DNA of 64,000 nucleotides from Zygnema cylindricum (lineage: Eukaryota > Streptophyta > Zygnematophyceae > Zygnematales > Zygnemataceae). Where the stretch lies: NCBI GenBank assembly GCA_037447655.1, contig JBBHKE010001612.1:104708-168707 (forward strand), in the 5' to 3' direction. The translations under genes were made by a program, and so were the position numbers. Of this stretch, positions 32,936-43,809 are shown piece by piece; the stretch's first letter is position 1, and every line of letters starts with the position of its first letter. A model generated the notes under the pieces. That model was not told the origin of the DNA, made no database searches, and saw only the letters and a program-made list of their open reading frames with translations.

Positions 32936-34473
32936 CCATATAATCGGTACTTTGATAAAGTATTTTGGACTATAGTGAAGATTCACCGTACTACTTTGAA
33001 GAGCGTCCCAATGTGCGAAAATGAAATCGGAACTTTGACATGTGATGGTTGTAGACGTAGGTACAAATTTTGACGATTGAAGACGACTATGAAAATTCCG
33101 ACAATTGGTGACGCCAACAAAAACAGCGACAGTGGTAGACGTCTAAATTTGTTGTGAAATTGTAGATGTTTAGGGTTTGGTGACATTGTGACGCCACGCT
33201 CGCTTGTGACAACGTCGACGTCACGGATTCAAGAACTTTCCGCCATGGTTTTCCGATTTCGTTTTCTCTACTTTTCTCACTCGACTTGCCATTAAAAAAA
33301 AACCTAAAAATTGTCAGAAAAAACATTTTTAAAATATCTTTCATTTTAAACTAATATTGTCGTGTCTCATTTTAAAAGTGTGAGATACAAGCGATGGTGT
33401 GAGAGGGAGAGAGGAGAGGCGACGACGACGAAATTTTTTGCAAAGGACCCATGATTGAAAGTGGAGGTCCGAGACCCCTGCAAATTTTTTTCCGTACATA
33501 GCGCGTGATGGGCACGGAGAAAAATAGCGAAGACTCTCCTTCGTCCTAAAATTTTACAAATAGTGTGGAGCGTGCGTGGTTCGTTTTTCATTCGCTGTTT
33601 GGGTCGTACTTGAACTAGAACCACCCCCTCGAGGTGATTTTGAAAGAAGTTTTTTTTTGGGCTGAGGGAAACCGCCGAAATGCATTCACATGACGACAAA
33701 CATGACGTACAATCAAAGTATGAATTGACGTTTCACTCTACACCGCGAATCGTAATTAGAGTAAATTACTCTAATTCGGTCGCTTAAAATTTCGACTCTA
33801 TGACATCAAATAGAGTAATCGACTCTAATTTTTTCATTATTCTAATTTAGGTAAGTTTAATTAGCGTAACAAAATTGTAATATAGGTTTGTCTTAAATAG
33901 TGTGGAGTACGGACGACGTTCGACCGTGCAAAATTGTACTTTTTTAAGCAAAAAGGTACAATTAATGATATAATAAAATCGCGCTCGCACGTGAAATCGC
34001 ACTAAGCGATAAATGAATCTCATCGAAAAAAAGCCGTTCGCATAACTCTCGTCCATCGACAGCATCGTCGTCAGTGTGAACATTAACTGACATTCAGCGC
34101 GACAAATAATACTCAAGTCATAATGACGTCAAAACTATACGGACTGACAGATTTTGAACGTCTACGTAATTTAGTGTTCATAATTTCAGCGCGGATATTT
34201 ATTACAGACATAACCCAATATAGAGTAGTTAAATAAATTAGAGTAAACTTCCTATGTGAAAAAGTTCTATCACATAAATTAGAGTTAATTACTCTAATTG
34301 TATTTTTTTGTTTTTTTACTCTAATTTTTTAATTACTCTAATTACGATTGGCGGTGTACTTTGATAAAATGACTTTTTTTACGGCTAAAGTATTTGTCAA
34401 AGCTCCCTGAATTTCAGGGCAAATGCAAAATGACAGAGAAAAGTAGATACTTTAAAACATGGGGACACCCCCT
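32936..34473. mobile_element. TIR element A3 with a nested C element
   Basis: GGGTACGTCCCCATATAAT start after TAA, and an ATGGGGACACCCCC end before TTAA. The body matches A1 (for example GAGCGTCCC-ATGTGCGAAAATG). A C-family element occupies 33739-34358. Confidence 0.8.
33739..34358. mobile_element. C-family element nested in A3
   Basis: TACACCGCGAATCGTAATTAG start and CTAATTACGATTGGCGGTGTA end, 620 bases. Between the TIRs are repeated TTAGAGTAAATTACTCTAAT palindromic words at both sides. Confidence 0.82.
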
Positions 34474-34474
34474 T

Positions 34475-34652
34475 AAAACATCTTTTCTCCGTACACTCTT
34501 CTTCGATCCCCAATTTGAGACGACCAATATGGAAGCTGAAAATCTTACCTCTCAGTCGCAACCGTCCGATCCACAATCCGACAAGTGTGTACGGAGAAAA
34601 GATGTAGGCAAAAAAACTAACACATATAGCGATTCACGGTTTACTGTACGGT
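34475..34652. mobile_element. Remnant of a foldback C-type element
   Basis: TTAAAACATCTTTTCTCCGT and the inverted TGTGTACGGAGAAAAGATG arm, then TAGCGATTCACGGTTTAC. It matches the right part of the elements at 43584 and 63716; the left end is missing where A3 adjoins. Confidence 0.7.
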
Positions 34653-34654
34653 AG

Positions 34655-35359
34655 CAAGTTTGTAGTTCTGTAATAATGTGATTTAAATTGTACTATTTTG
34701 GACAATGGGCTGATCATTTCCGGCACTGGCCGCGGTAACCGTTCAAGATAAGCGTTTCCAAGTACACTATAGTACCTTGCCGTACCGTAAACCGTACACA
34801 TGGAGATTTTCCGTCCGGCCGTAGTTGGCACCGGAGAGGCCGAAGCGACGATACACTCCGATATCATTGCGGACGGCGCATTTAATCGCGTGACTGTCAC
34901 AGAACACTCGTGAAGGGCCATCGAACGGCGACCAGCGTCATTCTCCCCCAGAAACAACGAATAAGAATAGGCGATTGGATCATTTCTGGGGAATTCCGTA
35001 CAAGTCGGCACATTAATAACGCCATCTACCAAAATCCACAAATCAAAAGCCGTTGACCCACTGAGGTCCTTCCGTACAATATGACCTATGGCCTCGGAGC
35101 TCAGGCACTCACTTTCCGTACAGAATAGTCAACATTTTTGTTGCAATGCGGTCAACAAGTACCAAAAATACAATGGGAGCCAAGCGACCAAGCTAGTATA
35201 AAACAAAATAGAAGCAGCTAAAGACAACACAACAACAAGAAAGTAAAAAACAAAGCAATTCAGGACAAGTGAGAGAAGTCAAGCGAGACAGATCGAGACA
35301 AGGGAGGATTTACAACTTTAACTTTTGAACGGCCAAAGCGTGTTCTCCTGTTTTCCACA
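34655..35359. other. Intergenic DNA upstream of LysM-like gene 2
   Basis: No coding motif recognised. It lies outside the duplicated segment, so the distal promoters of the two duplicated genes are different. A TATA-like TATAAAAC lies at 35198-35205, about 265 bases before the start codon. Confidence 0.45.
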
Positions 35360-35462
35360 TCTTTGCTTCCTGGCTCTCGATACAAAGGGCCAGCAAATAA
35401 CAGTAGCTGCCGGCCATCTACCGGCTACCGGCATTTTTTAGCGGCTACAAACGGCCGTCAAT

Positions 35463-36386
35463 ATGAGTCGCCGGCTGTCAACCGTCCTGCTGCTGTTTGT
35501 GGTGGCTGCCGCTTGCGCTGCTGTCCACGTGTCAGCGCAGGAGAGGAATGAGATTACGACTGAAGAAATGACGGAGGGACACGTGGCAGTACATGATACG
35601 AATGGTGAGAAGTGAGGGAGAATGGAGGGAGCGGTTTTGGATACGGGTAGAAGAAACTGGAGGGAAAAGGACAAAAAACAAAGGACAGGAAAGGAGAGGG
35701 AAAGGCAGAAGGGGATGGAAAGAAATGGGATTAGGAGAGGGAAAGGGAAAGGGGTGAATAAGAAGGAGACAGGAATTAGGAAAAGAGAGAGGAGAGGAGT
35801 GGGTTGATTGAAGGGGGAAGAGAGAGGAAAACTGAAAGATAGAAAAGGGAAATGTGGTTGCTGTTTTTTAAAACCATGGCCAAAGGAATAATCCTTCTCA
35901 TTTAGTCAATGGCGGTTTTTTCCTTTTTTTTTTTCACTTATCTACTGTCTATGTAGATGCTCAAGTCAATTCTGTCCCGCTTTTTTTTTCTCCTTTCCTC
36001 TCCTTCCTCACTGTCTTTAATTAACAACCGAAATTAATGTGGGGCAATTGTCACTCGGCTATTTTCCTTTTTATTGGCGGTTCATTTTTTTTTGGTTCAT
36101 TGTCGTTAATTGATTTTTTTTTCGTCGACTCTATGCAGGATTCAATGGAGGTCGACGCCACTTGCTCGCATGTAGAAAATATTACAAGTGGCAAGCAGGT
36201 GACACGTGTAAAAAAGTGATTCAAAAATTTTGTGGTTTGAGAACGACAAAAACGTGGAGTCAATGTTTGGGCTCAATCTCGGGATCTTGTATGGGCAACG
36301 GCAGCAGTTGGGCGGTAGGAAGAATTATTTGTGTGACAACTTGCTTAAATCCTGGTGGTGCTAGAGTATCAAATTGTTACGGTTGA
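35463..36386 (+). CDS. Secreted LysM-like cysteine-rich protein, paralogue 2
   Basis: Exons 35463-35604 and 36139-36386, 534-base intron, donor GTGAGA, acceptor CTATGCAG, phase 1; 129 residues, the same exon lengths as paralogue 1. The signal peptide is MSRRLSTVLLLFVVAAAC to VSAQ. The mature part begins FNGGRRHLLACRKYYKW and holds GDTCKKVIQKFCG, then WSQCLG, GSSWAVGRIICVTTC. GDTC is the standard LysM core, better kept here than in paralogue 1 (SDTC). All eight cysteines align with paralogues 1 and 3. Exon 1 differs from paralogue 1 at 9 of 47 residues, the mature exon at 31 of 81. An extracellular glycan-binding role is inferred from LysM similarity. Read without splicing, the first exon stops after NGEK, and the second exon hides behind an overlapping wrong frame. 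Confidence 0.85.
35526..35585. promoter_or_regulatory. Two in-frame CACGTG motifs inside exon 1
   Basis: CACGTG at 35526-35531 and 35580-35585, codons 22 and 40, each encoding His-Val, plus 36203-36208 in exon 2. They sit at the same places as in paralogue 1. A regulatory role is inference. Confidence 0.45.
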
Positions 36387-36589
36387 AGAAAATAGGCATA
36401 ATGTTTGGTATTTGTGAGCCAAAAGCCTAAGTTTATAGAGTCATGTTTCTAGGGGTTTAGGAATAATTAGAACGAAAACAATTTAAAAAACAAAATTCCT
36501 GTGTAGCGTTTTTGGTGAATGACAAAAAGGTCTAGTTGACATTATGTAATGCGGTGGAATACGGTTACTTACAATATACCCCCAGAGCA

Positions 36590-37245
36590 ACTTCGGATAG
36601 TTGTATCTGTCCCTCCTTCTCCCTCCTGTTCTTTTCCTACCCTCCATGTCTTTCCCCGCTCTCCTCCCACTCTTGCCTCACTTCCCCCTCTTCCGTCTCT
36701 TCACTCTCTCGCCTCTTTTTGCTCTCCTCCTTTTCGTTTCTCTCTTTCCCCTTTTCCGCCTCTTCCCCCTATTCCCTTATATTCCTTGTGCTATTCCTTC
36801 CCTCTCCTCTTCTCGGTCCACCTCTTTCATCTCTTCCCTCTCTTCCATCTTTCTTTGCTCTTGCCTCTTTTTCTCTTCTTCCCTCTCTTCCCGCTTCTTT
36901 TCTTTCTTCCCTCTGTTCTCTCGCGCCTTCCTCTTCTCCTTCTTCCCTCTAGTCCCTCTCATCCTCCTCTTCCCCCTCTTCCCTCTCTTCCTCTTCGTCC
37001 CCATTTCCCCTGTTTTTATTGCTTCCCTCGCTTCCCACTTCCTTTGCTCTTGCCAATTTTTCCCCCTTTTTCTCTATCTCCCTTTTCTTCCTCACCCCCT
37101 TTTCCCTCTTTTCCCTCTAGTCCTTCTCTTCCTCTTCTTCGTTTCTCCTCTCTCTTCCCCCTCTTCCCCATCTACCTACTCGTCACCTTCTTGTTCTTCC
37201 GGTTCTTCCCCTCTTCTCTCTTTTCTCTTTCTTCAAACTTGATTT
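36590..37245. repeat. Polypyrimidine tract downstream of LysM-like gene 2
   Basis: About 650 bases of CTTCCCTCTTCC-type sequence on the plus strand, the inverted counterpart of the tract at 410-955. Three plus-strand frames stay open for more than 130 codons (two for more than 200) through composition alone. Confidence 0.85.
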
Positions 37246-37430
37246 TTGTCTGCAATTTCGTACGTAGTCCTTGAAAAATGATTATTTTTTTTTTGTTTGT
37301 TCGACGACATAAACCTCCATGACCCAAAATGTACTTGTAGAAATTTGAACTATACAGATAGGATTACATATTGCGATACATTTAGTGAAACCTAAGAATA
37401 TCATCATGGTAATATAATGCTAACTCGTTA

Positions 37431-38055
37431 TAAAAAAATCACATATTATGTGGTAATTTGTATATGCATGGCCGCCATTGTTAGACCAAACAGAACGGAT
37501 TCAACCGGGATATCACGATGCAGTTAATGTGTTCTTTCTTTATCTAATATCTCTCAACATGCGTGTGAAAAAGCGAAAGCGCTAAGTCAACAAAGAAAAG
37601 ATAAAACGAAGCTGCGAGCTAATATTGTTCTAGCATCAAATCGCATAAATGGCACTAAATGAAGAATCACATCCTCATTACTATTGTGGGAGTTTTAATG
37701 GAAATTGTCAATCTTGGTACAACGCTTTTAATTTTTTGACATATTTGTTGTCCAAATATATTATCACAAATTTTGAATCAGTATAGTGGTTTCCTCGGAA
37801 AAAAAAACCCATCTTTGTATTAATCTGAAGAATGTTTCAGCATGCAAAAAGACAAGTTCACATTCAAGCAAACAAAAACCATAATTGTATTAGCATAAGG
37901 GATATGGTTTTGTTTTCGCACTAAAGTTATCTCAAAACTTTCACGGTGAATACACATATCGCCTCTATCCCTCCTTACTCCAAATATAGGTTAAACATTT
38001 CTTCATCAAAATTCTCTTCCCCTACCACCCGTTCCTCTTCCTTCCTTGCTATCAT
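37431..38055. other. AT-rich intergenic DNA, nothing recognised
   Basis: No gene or element end was recognised. It borders the hAT transposase relic and may include its decayed 3' part. Confidence 0.45.
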
Positions 38056-38810
38056 GGCCTCTTTATAGCTGAAATTGCTGGCCGTGTGTAACAATTTGAG
38101 ATTGCTAAAAAATCCATATCATTGGCCCCTTTAACTCTGAGCCTGTTTCTTTTCTTAGAGTGAATGTGCTCATAGATTGACGAATTCCTCTCACAAGAGC
38201 TGGCAATTGAGCATTGGGCAAGGATTCTAATTGCTACCTTCTACTGTATAAAGATAACAGCCCCTAACTACTGCCACCATTTCCACCCTGGCATCTTTCG
38301 AGCACAATCATTTGTTACCTCCGTTCCAAAAACACCGTCAAAACTTGTGTAGCTAGACAACGCAATGAGGGCCACCACGTTTGGTAACATTTTTTCAAGC
38401 ATTCTTTCGAAGCCTTCCAATACTCTCGCATTTGAATGATGCCCACACTTTCGTACTAGGGATCGCGTACAAATTTAGGCCGCATGCATGGGGCTATGTG
38501 CCATCTTCCATTTGGCCATCTAACATGTCTTCAGCTCCTCCAAAATTTGGAAGCCTTCATAATTTCTTTCTCCTACATTGTTGGATAACTTATGCAAGAA
38601 CTGGCCAAGCATGCTAAAACCATCAGAAACCTTCCCCACATTTGGGGCTTTTTTGTCACACTCTATCATCAGCCGTATCACAAGCTCTGAAACTGTCACA
38701 ACCTCCGTAAATCTCATCAAAAACTTACTGAATGCGACCTTTAATCTGAGCCCCTTCTTATATATAGCTTTGCCCATCCATTGATGGTAATTATCATCAA
38801 ACATTATGCA
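38056..38810 (-). pseudogene. hAT transposase C-terminal relic
   Basis: On the minus strand the order is MFDDNYHQWMGKAIYKKG (38804 downward) with a frame open to 38520, then PGWKWWQ near 38285, then AIRILAQCSIASSCERNSS and IHSKKRNRL (about 38220-38110), stopping near 38060. ILAQ...S-CERN-S...HSKKRNRL is the signature of the hAT dimerisation domain (hAT_C), and WW upstream fits the same region. Frameshifts and stops separate the pieces; the N-terminal zinc finger and catalytic residues are not visible. It may have been a source of transposase for hAT-like elements such as E1, but there is no shared TIR here to prove it. Confidence 0.8.
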
Positions 38811-38859
38811 CTCAAGGTTGTACTTTATTTCTCTGGCTAGACTTAGGATTTTCCGGTGT

Positions 38860-38995
38860 GCTCATCTAGATCGCATATTACGCCTTTCTCAGAGATCGCG
38901 ATATTTTATGCTGGTCCAGGTACGATATATCGAAGAGTTTGCTCGATCGATATACGATATATCGAAATTGAAACTATCGCGATATGAATTTACCC
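38860..38995. repeat. CGATATATCG palindromic repeat cluster 1
   Basis: Overlapping words such as ACGATATATCGAA, CGATCGATATACGAT and ATCGCGATAT. Similar clusters are at 48125-48570 and 56515-56650. Confidence 0.75.
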
Positions 38996-39089
38996 GCTAC
39001 CCCTAGTTGTCCTATTCGTGCGGATTTGGACTTTTTTTCCGAAAACTACGTATTATTCGCGGCTTTATATTTTTCGTAAAATTCGTTTA

Positions 39090-39530
39090 GTTTTCGCTGT
39101 ACGAACATGTACGAAAACGTACGAAAAGCATAATCATAGAAAATCCTTAAAAAATCTTTAAATGTACGAAACATTAACAGAAATGTACGAGAGTGTATGA
39201 AAGGTGTACCCTACAAAACTTAATGGTACGGCAAATCTTCGGTAGCCGTACTGAAATATAAAGGAAAGTACGGCAATGTACCCTAGAAAGTAGAAACCCT
39301 AAAATCCCCCCTTTAATTACCCTAACATGTACAAAAATGTACGACCGATGTACGTAACTGTACGAAAAGTGTAGCGCAGCTGTACTGAAATATACGGTAA
39401 TGTACGGTAATGTACCCTACAAACCCTAAAATATATAACCCAAAAAAGTACGGAAAATACGGACGATGTACGTACATGTATGAAAAGTGTGGGGCAGTTA
39501 TACTCAAACCATAGTTGTCCCGTGCGCATA
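39090..39530. repeat. Degenerate GTACG repeat tract
   Basis: Repeated ATGTACGAAAAG, CTGTACTGAAATATA and AATGTACCCTACAAA units with three or more degenerate copies. Frames here are repeat-driven. Confidence 0.7.
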
Positions 39531-39572
39531 ATACGCACGAAACGAACGCGCGAATACCACGCAACCCAACCC

Positions 39573-40521
39573 TACACCGTGAATCGCTTTTAGCGTAATG
39601 AAATAGTTAGCGTAATGAAACAAATAGCGTTATTTACGCTATTTGGGAATTTGGGGGTTTTGAGATAAATCATTTACTATAAGGGTGAAGTTCCATCATA
39701 CGTTTCTGTAATTGTACGGCAAACTCTACAGACCGGATCGATTGAGTCGATGTTCCATCACGTAGAGTCTGTAAGCCACGTGTTTTAAATTGATTGGCGC
39801 CACGCAAGCTACGATCCGATATTGAATATCTTTCAGGTTTTTGCACCGACAAACTTAACTTCAAATCTTGACTTGCGTACCATGTACCTGCGTACGAAGT
39901 AATCATACGACAAAACTTTTATACTTTTTGTGGACGCCAGTCTGTACGCCAGCTCACTTTTTAGGGTTTCAGTTTTCGAACATAACGAAAGTCCTTTGAG
40001 AGAAAGTGTGACGAACAGAAGTTATCGAAAATAGCGTGACGAGGGAATTTTACGATGTTTTGTTTTTATTTTCGGTTGTATTTTGGAAATCGCGTGTCAT
40101 GTGCAAATCTTAAGATTTTTCGTTGGTTGTGCATCAGGACACGTAGCTTAAGCCTCCACCGTGTCACAAATTTTTTTTTCTGTATCTGCCAACCCACCTC
40201 CTCGAGGTGGGTTGACAATTACAGAAAAAAATGAAGCGAACTCCTCGCAGATGAACATCTAACGGCCAGTATTACCTCCGAGACCGTCGGAGAGTATCGG
40301 TAAGATTCTCTGTATTGCTGTTTTTCCTATAAAAACAAAATAGGCGATACGATTTAGTACGGAGGGTCGCGGATTTCTGTAAATTACGCCATTTTTCGCC
40401 TGATGGAACGTCACCCTAATTTGTTTTCTAAATTGTTTTTATTAATTCTATTTAAGAATTTGGGTAAAAAAACGGGGTACCGCAATTAGAGTCATTGACG
40501 CTAATAGCGATTCACGGTGTA
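39573..40521. mobile_element. C-family element carrying B3
   Basis: TACACCGTGAATCGC start and AGCGATTCACGGTGTA end. B3 lies inside at 39683-40417, so the C element itself is only about 210 bases. Confidence 0.83.
39683..40417. mobile_element. TIR element B3
   Basis: GGGTGAAGTTCCATCA to TGATGGAACGTCACCC, 735 bases, with TAA on both sides. A central inverted repeat around CCACCTCCTCGAGGTGGG lies near 40190-40215. Confidence 0.88.
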
Positions 40522-41071
40522 GCTTTAATAACACCTGCGTTGTTCACACTTGGAAAAATGGTAAAACGATGTCATAAATTTTGGGATCCGTACGCCAAAT
40601 TTCATAAAATGACAAAAAACACGACGGTGACGGTTGGGGCGGTTGGTTTCGACCGTTTTGGAGCGTAGCGACGGATAAATGATGCAGTTCTATGCGTCAA
40701 AACTTGACAGCTGCGTATAGCAAACTGCAACTGCCATCCGCCATCGGACATCATGTTAATGCACTTTTTCGTTTTTGAAGAATTTCGAAAACGAAGCGCA
40801 CGGACGTGAACCGTACAGGAATTCATTCCGTCGCAAACTTATGAACAAACTAGGGGACCAATCACATAAGAGAACACGTAATGTAAAAAAAAAAAAAAAT
40901 AACAACGATGGAAAAAAAAGGGCATGTCCAAAGTTCCTTCGCGGTTATTTTTGGTCTGTACAAACGCTTCGCTTGCGTGGCAGTACATTTTGGTTTGGAA
41001 GGATTAGTACATATCATGTCCGCAAAGCGTTTCCTTTTTCGTACGGGCAAGTGGCTCGTATCACGACACGC
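40522..41071. other. Intergenic DNA, nothing recognised
   Basis: Short conflicting frames on both strands. No supported gene, RNA or element end. Confidence 0.45.
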
Positions 41072-41370
41072 TACACCGCGCATCGTTATTAGTGTCAACG
41101 ACACTAATTTGGGCTCTTAAAATTTTGATTTTTTTCCTCAAATAGGATACATGATTTTAATTTTTCCTTGACGTTAATTAAGGTACCGTACAAAATAGCG
41201 TAAAGGACGAATTACAACAATATCTAAATAGTGTGGTGTACGGTCGATGTCAGACCGTACATAAATGTACCTTTTCAAGTGAAAATTTTACAAAAAATCA
41301 GTTAAATCAGACGCGCACGCATAGGATCGTGCGCTAAAAAAACGGGATTGTTCTGACACGTAAACTAGTC

Positions 41371-42279
41371 TTACATGTACGGATATTTAAATTTCACGAC
41401 GGCGTACGATTTTTAATATTTTGTACGGATACATGTAGTAATGTATATAATTGTACAACGAATATTCCATTTTTGCTGTTCCCAAATTAGGGTATTTTCG
41501 CATGTAACCGAAACTTAGTCTTGCTACTTTGTTTTTTAGCGAAGATTCTTCGTACAGATTTCAGAGCATTCGGATGTAAACGCAAATAACTTGTCACTTA
41601 AAAAAGTGACTTACGTAGACGTGTACGAAGAATTGTGACAGATGGAAGTGGTACATTAAATGAGGCGAAACTTCCACTCGCCTTCAATTTGAGGCGTTTC
41701 TCCGCACGCTGTACAATTTTTGTGACTTCATAATGTCCGTACGCCACATTGTCGACGTGTCGAAACCCTAAAATACGTTTCGCTGTCGCACAGAATTTGA
41801 GGTTTCGTTTATCGTCTTCCCACTTGTCGACAAGTGGCCAGTTTTATTCATTCGCGGTATGTGTGAAGACACGTGTTTTGAAAGAGATGGCCCCTGTACG
41901 GAAACCAGCGTACGGAAAACAGTATGCACAGGCTCCGCGCACAAAAATTGCAAAAAACTGCAGACACGTGCGACAGTGTCTGCCTATTCGCTTACAGTAT
42001 TGGACTTTATTTCAAATCACCTCGCGAGGTGATTTGATGTAAAGTTTGAACATGTGTTGAAAGGACGCGAAAGTGGGTCGAAATGCGCTAAACGACAAAT
42101 TGTATCACGCTAGACGACAAACGACTGTACGTATAAAGTTTCGGGGTAACGCAACTTGATTACATGTACGGATATTTAAATTTCACGACGGCATACGATT
42201 TTCAATATTTTGTTCGAATACATATATTAATGTGTATAAACGTACAATGAATATTCCATTTTTGCTGTTCCCAAATTAG
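41371..42279. repeat. Pair of about 120-base direct repeats flanking D2
   Basis: TTACATGTACGGATATTTAA to CCCAAATTAG occurs at 41371-41489 and again at 42160-42279. In the homologous C element near 19290-19410 the block is single. The repeats are far longer than a transposition target duplication. Confidence 0.85.
41490..42159. mobile_element. D2, partial copy of element D
   Basis: Starts GGGTATTTTCGCATGTAACC after TTA and follows D1 closely to about the point where D1 reads GCAACTTG (near 4223); the right terminus is missing. It carries the empty site for E1 (single ATTCGGAT) and the palindrome CACCTCGCGAGGTG near 42020-42033. Confidence 0.82.
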
Positions 42280-42564
42280 CATAAACGCCGAAATTAGAAT
42301 ACACCTTTAAAAAAAAAAAAAAAAAAATCTTAATTAGCGTCAATGACGGTATATTTACTTCCACACTATTTAAACTCTGACACTAATAACGATGCGCGGT
42401 GTAGTTGACGTAGGTTAGCGTCACGTGCCAGTTCACGGCGGTCAAAAAAAAGTACCGTTTTCATATCATACCGTTTTCCCCTTTTTCAAGTGTGAACAAC
42501 GCAACCAACTTTACGCTTTCTCTAATTTGCTGTTAACGCTAATAACAATGGCCAGTCTATGAAA

Positions 42565-42690
42565 CCATGAAAACTACAGTACAGTACAGTGCCATGCAGT
42601 ACTGTACTACACATTACGATGTTCTGGAACTACTGCACACTAAACTATAGTACAGTACTGTGTAGTACTGTACTGCACTATAGTCCCACT
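42565..42690. repeat. CAGTACTGTAC palindromic repeats
   Basis: TACAGTACAGTGCC, GCAGTACTGTAC, TACAGTACTGTGTAGTACTG and similar words are packed into 125 bases and form several overlapping inverted repeats. Related words recur at 50545, 57268 and 61030. Confidence 0.8.
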
Positions 42691-43580
42691 GACCCATAAT
42701 TTGGAAATATCCACCAACTAATCCGTACGCTATAAGTACAATTTAGAATCAAATATGATATACGGCAACTTTGTCGTCTTTCCGGTGTCCTCACAGGTTA
42801 GGACGCTTAACTTGTAACTTCCGACAGCGAAACAGCTTACAACAGGTTAGTGATTGGAAAAGTCAAGATTTTGGCTGGAGGGCAGAATTTCTAGAAGCGT
42901 TGTGAATGGTGGAATAAAGTGCGAAAATGAAGGAAATAGTACTAAAATTTTGAAAAATCTGAGATTCCTTCCTGCTGTGCCAATGGGGCCATTGGACTAA
43001 TAGAAAGCCAGAAAGTCATTTTTTTCCCATTGGTTCAAGGAAGAAATTCCTTCGTTTTTTCAAAAGATTGGACACTGGGATGAGGTTAAAAATATTGAAC
43101 GAACGCGACGGGAAAAATTCCAGGAAGCAGATCTTGGATCTGATACACGTAAGGTGGATTTCTTTTTTATCCATGTGTAAATTTTGGATTTTTTATCACG
43201 CTCTTTTTGTCTTCATGTGAAATATTATTCAAGGTTGAGCGGAGATGCCAGCGTGGCAATTCGGGCAGGATGCTAAAAAATGTTTACTGGCGTCCATTGT
43301 ACGAACGTCCAATTTACAACCTTGCTTTTGTTTTTTTCGATCCTTCAAAAAAAAGGGAAGATAAATGTGATGGTACCCGGCGCTGCCTTGGTGAGTCATG
43401 AAGTACGCTACATGAGTCATTAATGTACACGTGGCAAAATTTTATACCTGCCTAGGCTCCACCGACCTACGCTCCTTCAAGATTCCGTGTTTCTCGTGGA
43501 TTCGTGAGAAAGCTGTCAAATCTTTTTCAAACATTGGAGCTCCTAACCTTGGACAGAAAAAAACAAGCGAGTACGGCTCT
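42690..43580. other. Intergenic DNA, nothing recognised
   Basis: No supported gene or element. Frames are short and without motif. Confidence 0.45.
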
Positions 43581-43583
43581 AAA

Positions 43584-43809
43584 ACCGTCGAATCGTTATT
43601 AGCGTCAACGTTTCTTTCGCCACTTAAAACATATTTTCTCCGTACACAATTGTTGGATTTTCGATCTGACGGTTTCGATTGAAAAGTAACATTCACAGCT
43701 TCCGATTGGCGGTCTCAAATTGAAAATCCAACAATTGTGTACGAACTACGAAGAAACTATGTTTTAAGTGGCGAAAAAAACGTTGACGCTAATAACGATT
43801 CAAAGGTGT
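43584..43809. mobile_element. Foldback C-type MITE
   Basis: Almost the whole element is one inverted repeat: GAATCGTTATTAGCGTCAACG, CACTTAAAACATA and TTGTTGGATTTTC recur in reverse order and complement on the other side. It ends ACGATTCAAAGGTGTA. Confidence 0.85.

Larger units (their letters stand above)
35360..37430 (+). repeat. Segmental duplication, copy 2
   Basis: Inverted partner of about 190-2190. It shares the CTACCGG-repeat leader, both exons, the intron, the 3' flank, the low-complexity tract and the tail ending near CATCATGGTAATATAATGC. Homology is lost near 37430. Confidence 0.85.
41072..42403. mobile_element. C-family element carrying D2
   Basis: TACACCGCGCATCG start and CGATGCGCGGTGTA end. 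The body from 41131 matches the C element in E2, but the B2 insertion is absent near 41305 (empty site). D2 is inserted at 41490. Confidence 0.83.

Noticed and set aside
34634-35041. 135-codon minus-strand frame upstream of LysM-like gene 2
   Set aside because: Overlaps a C-element remnant at one end, no recognised motif, and not present in the duplicate locus.
36037-36219. 60-codon frame overlapping the start of LysM-like exon 2
   Set aside because: Wrong frame across the intron acceptor; the conserved cysteine frame is the one starting at 36139.
36536-37274. Three overlapping plus-strand frames of 138-241 codons
   Set aside because: Same low-complexity effect in the duplicated pyrimidine tract; no domain and no codon structure.
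43584-43809. Possible CRISPR-like or regulatory repeat because of symmetric arms
   Set aside because: A single foldback MITE with C-family termini, no regular spacers; this is a eukaryotic genome.
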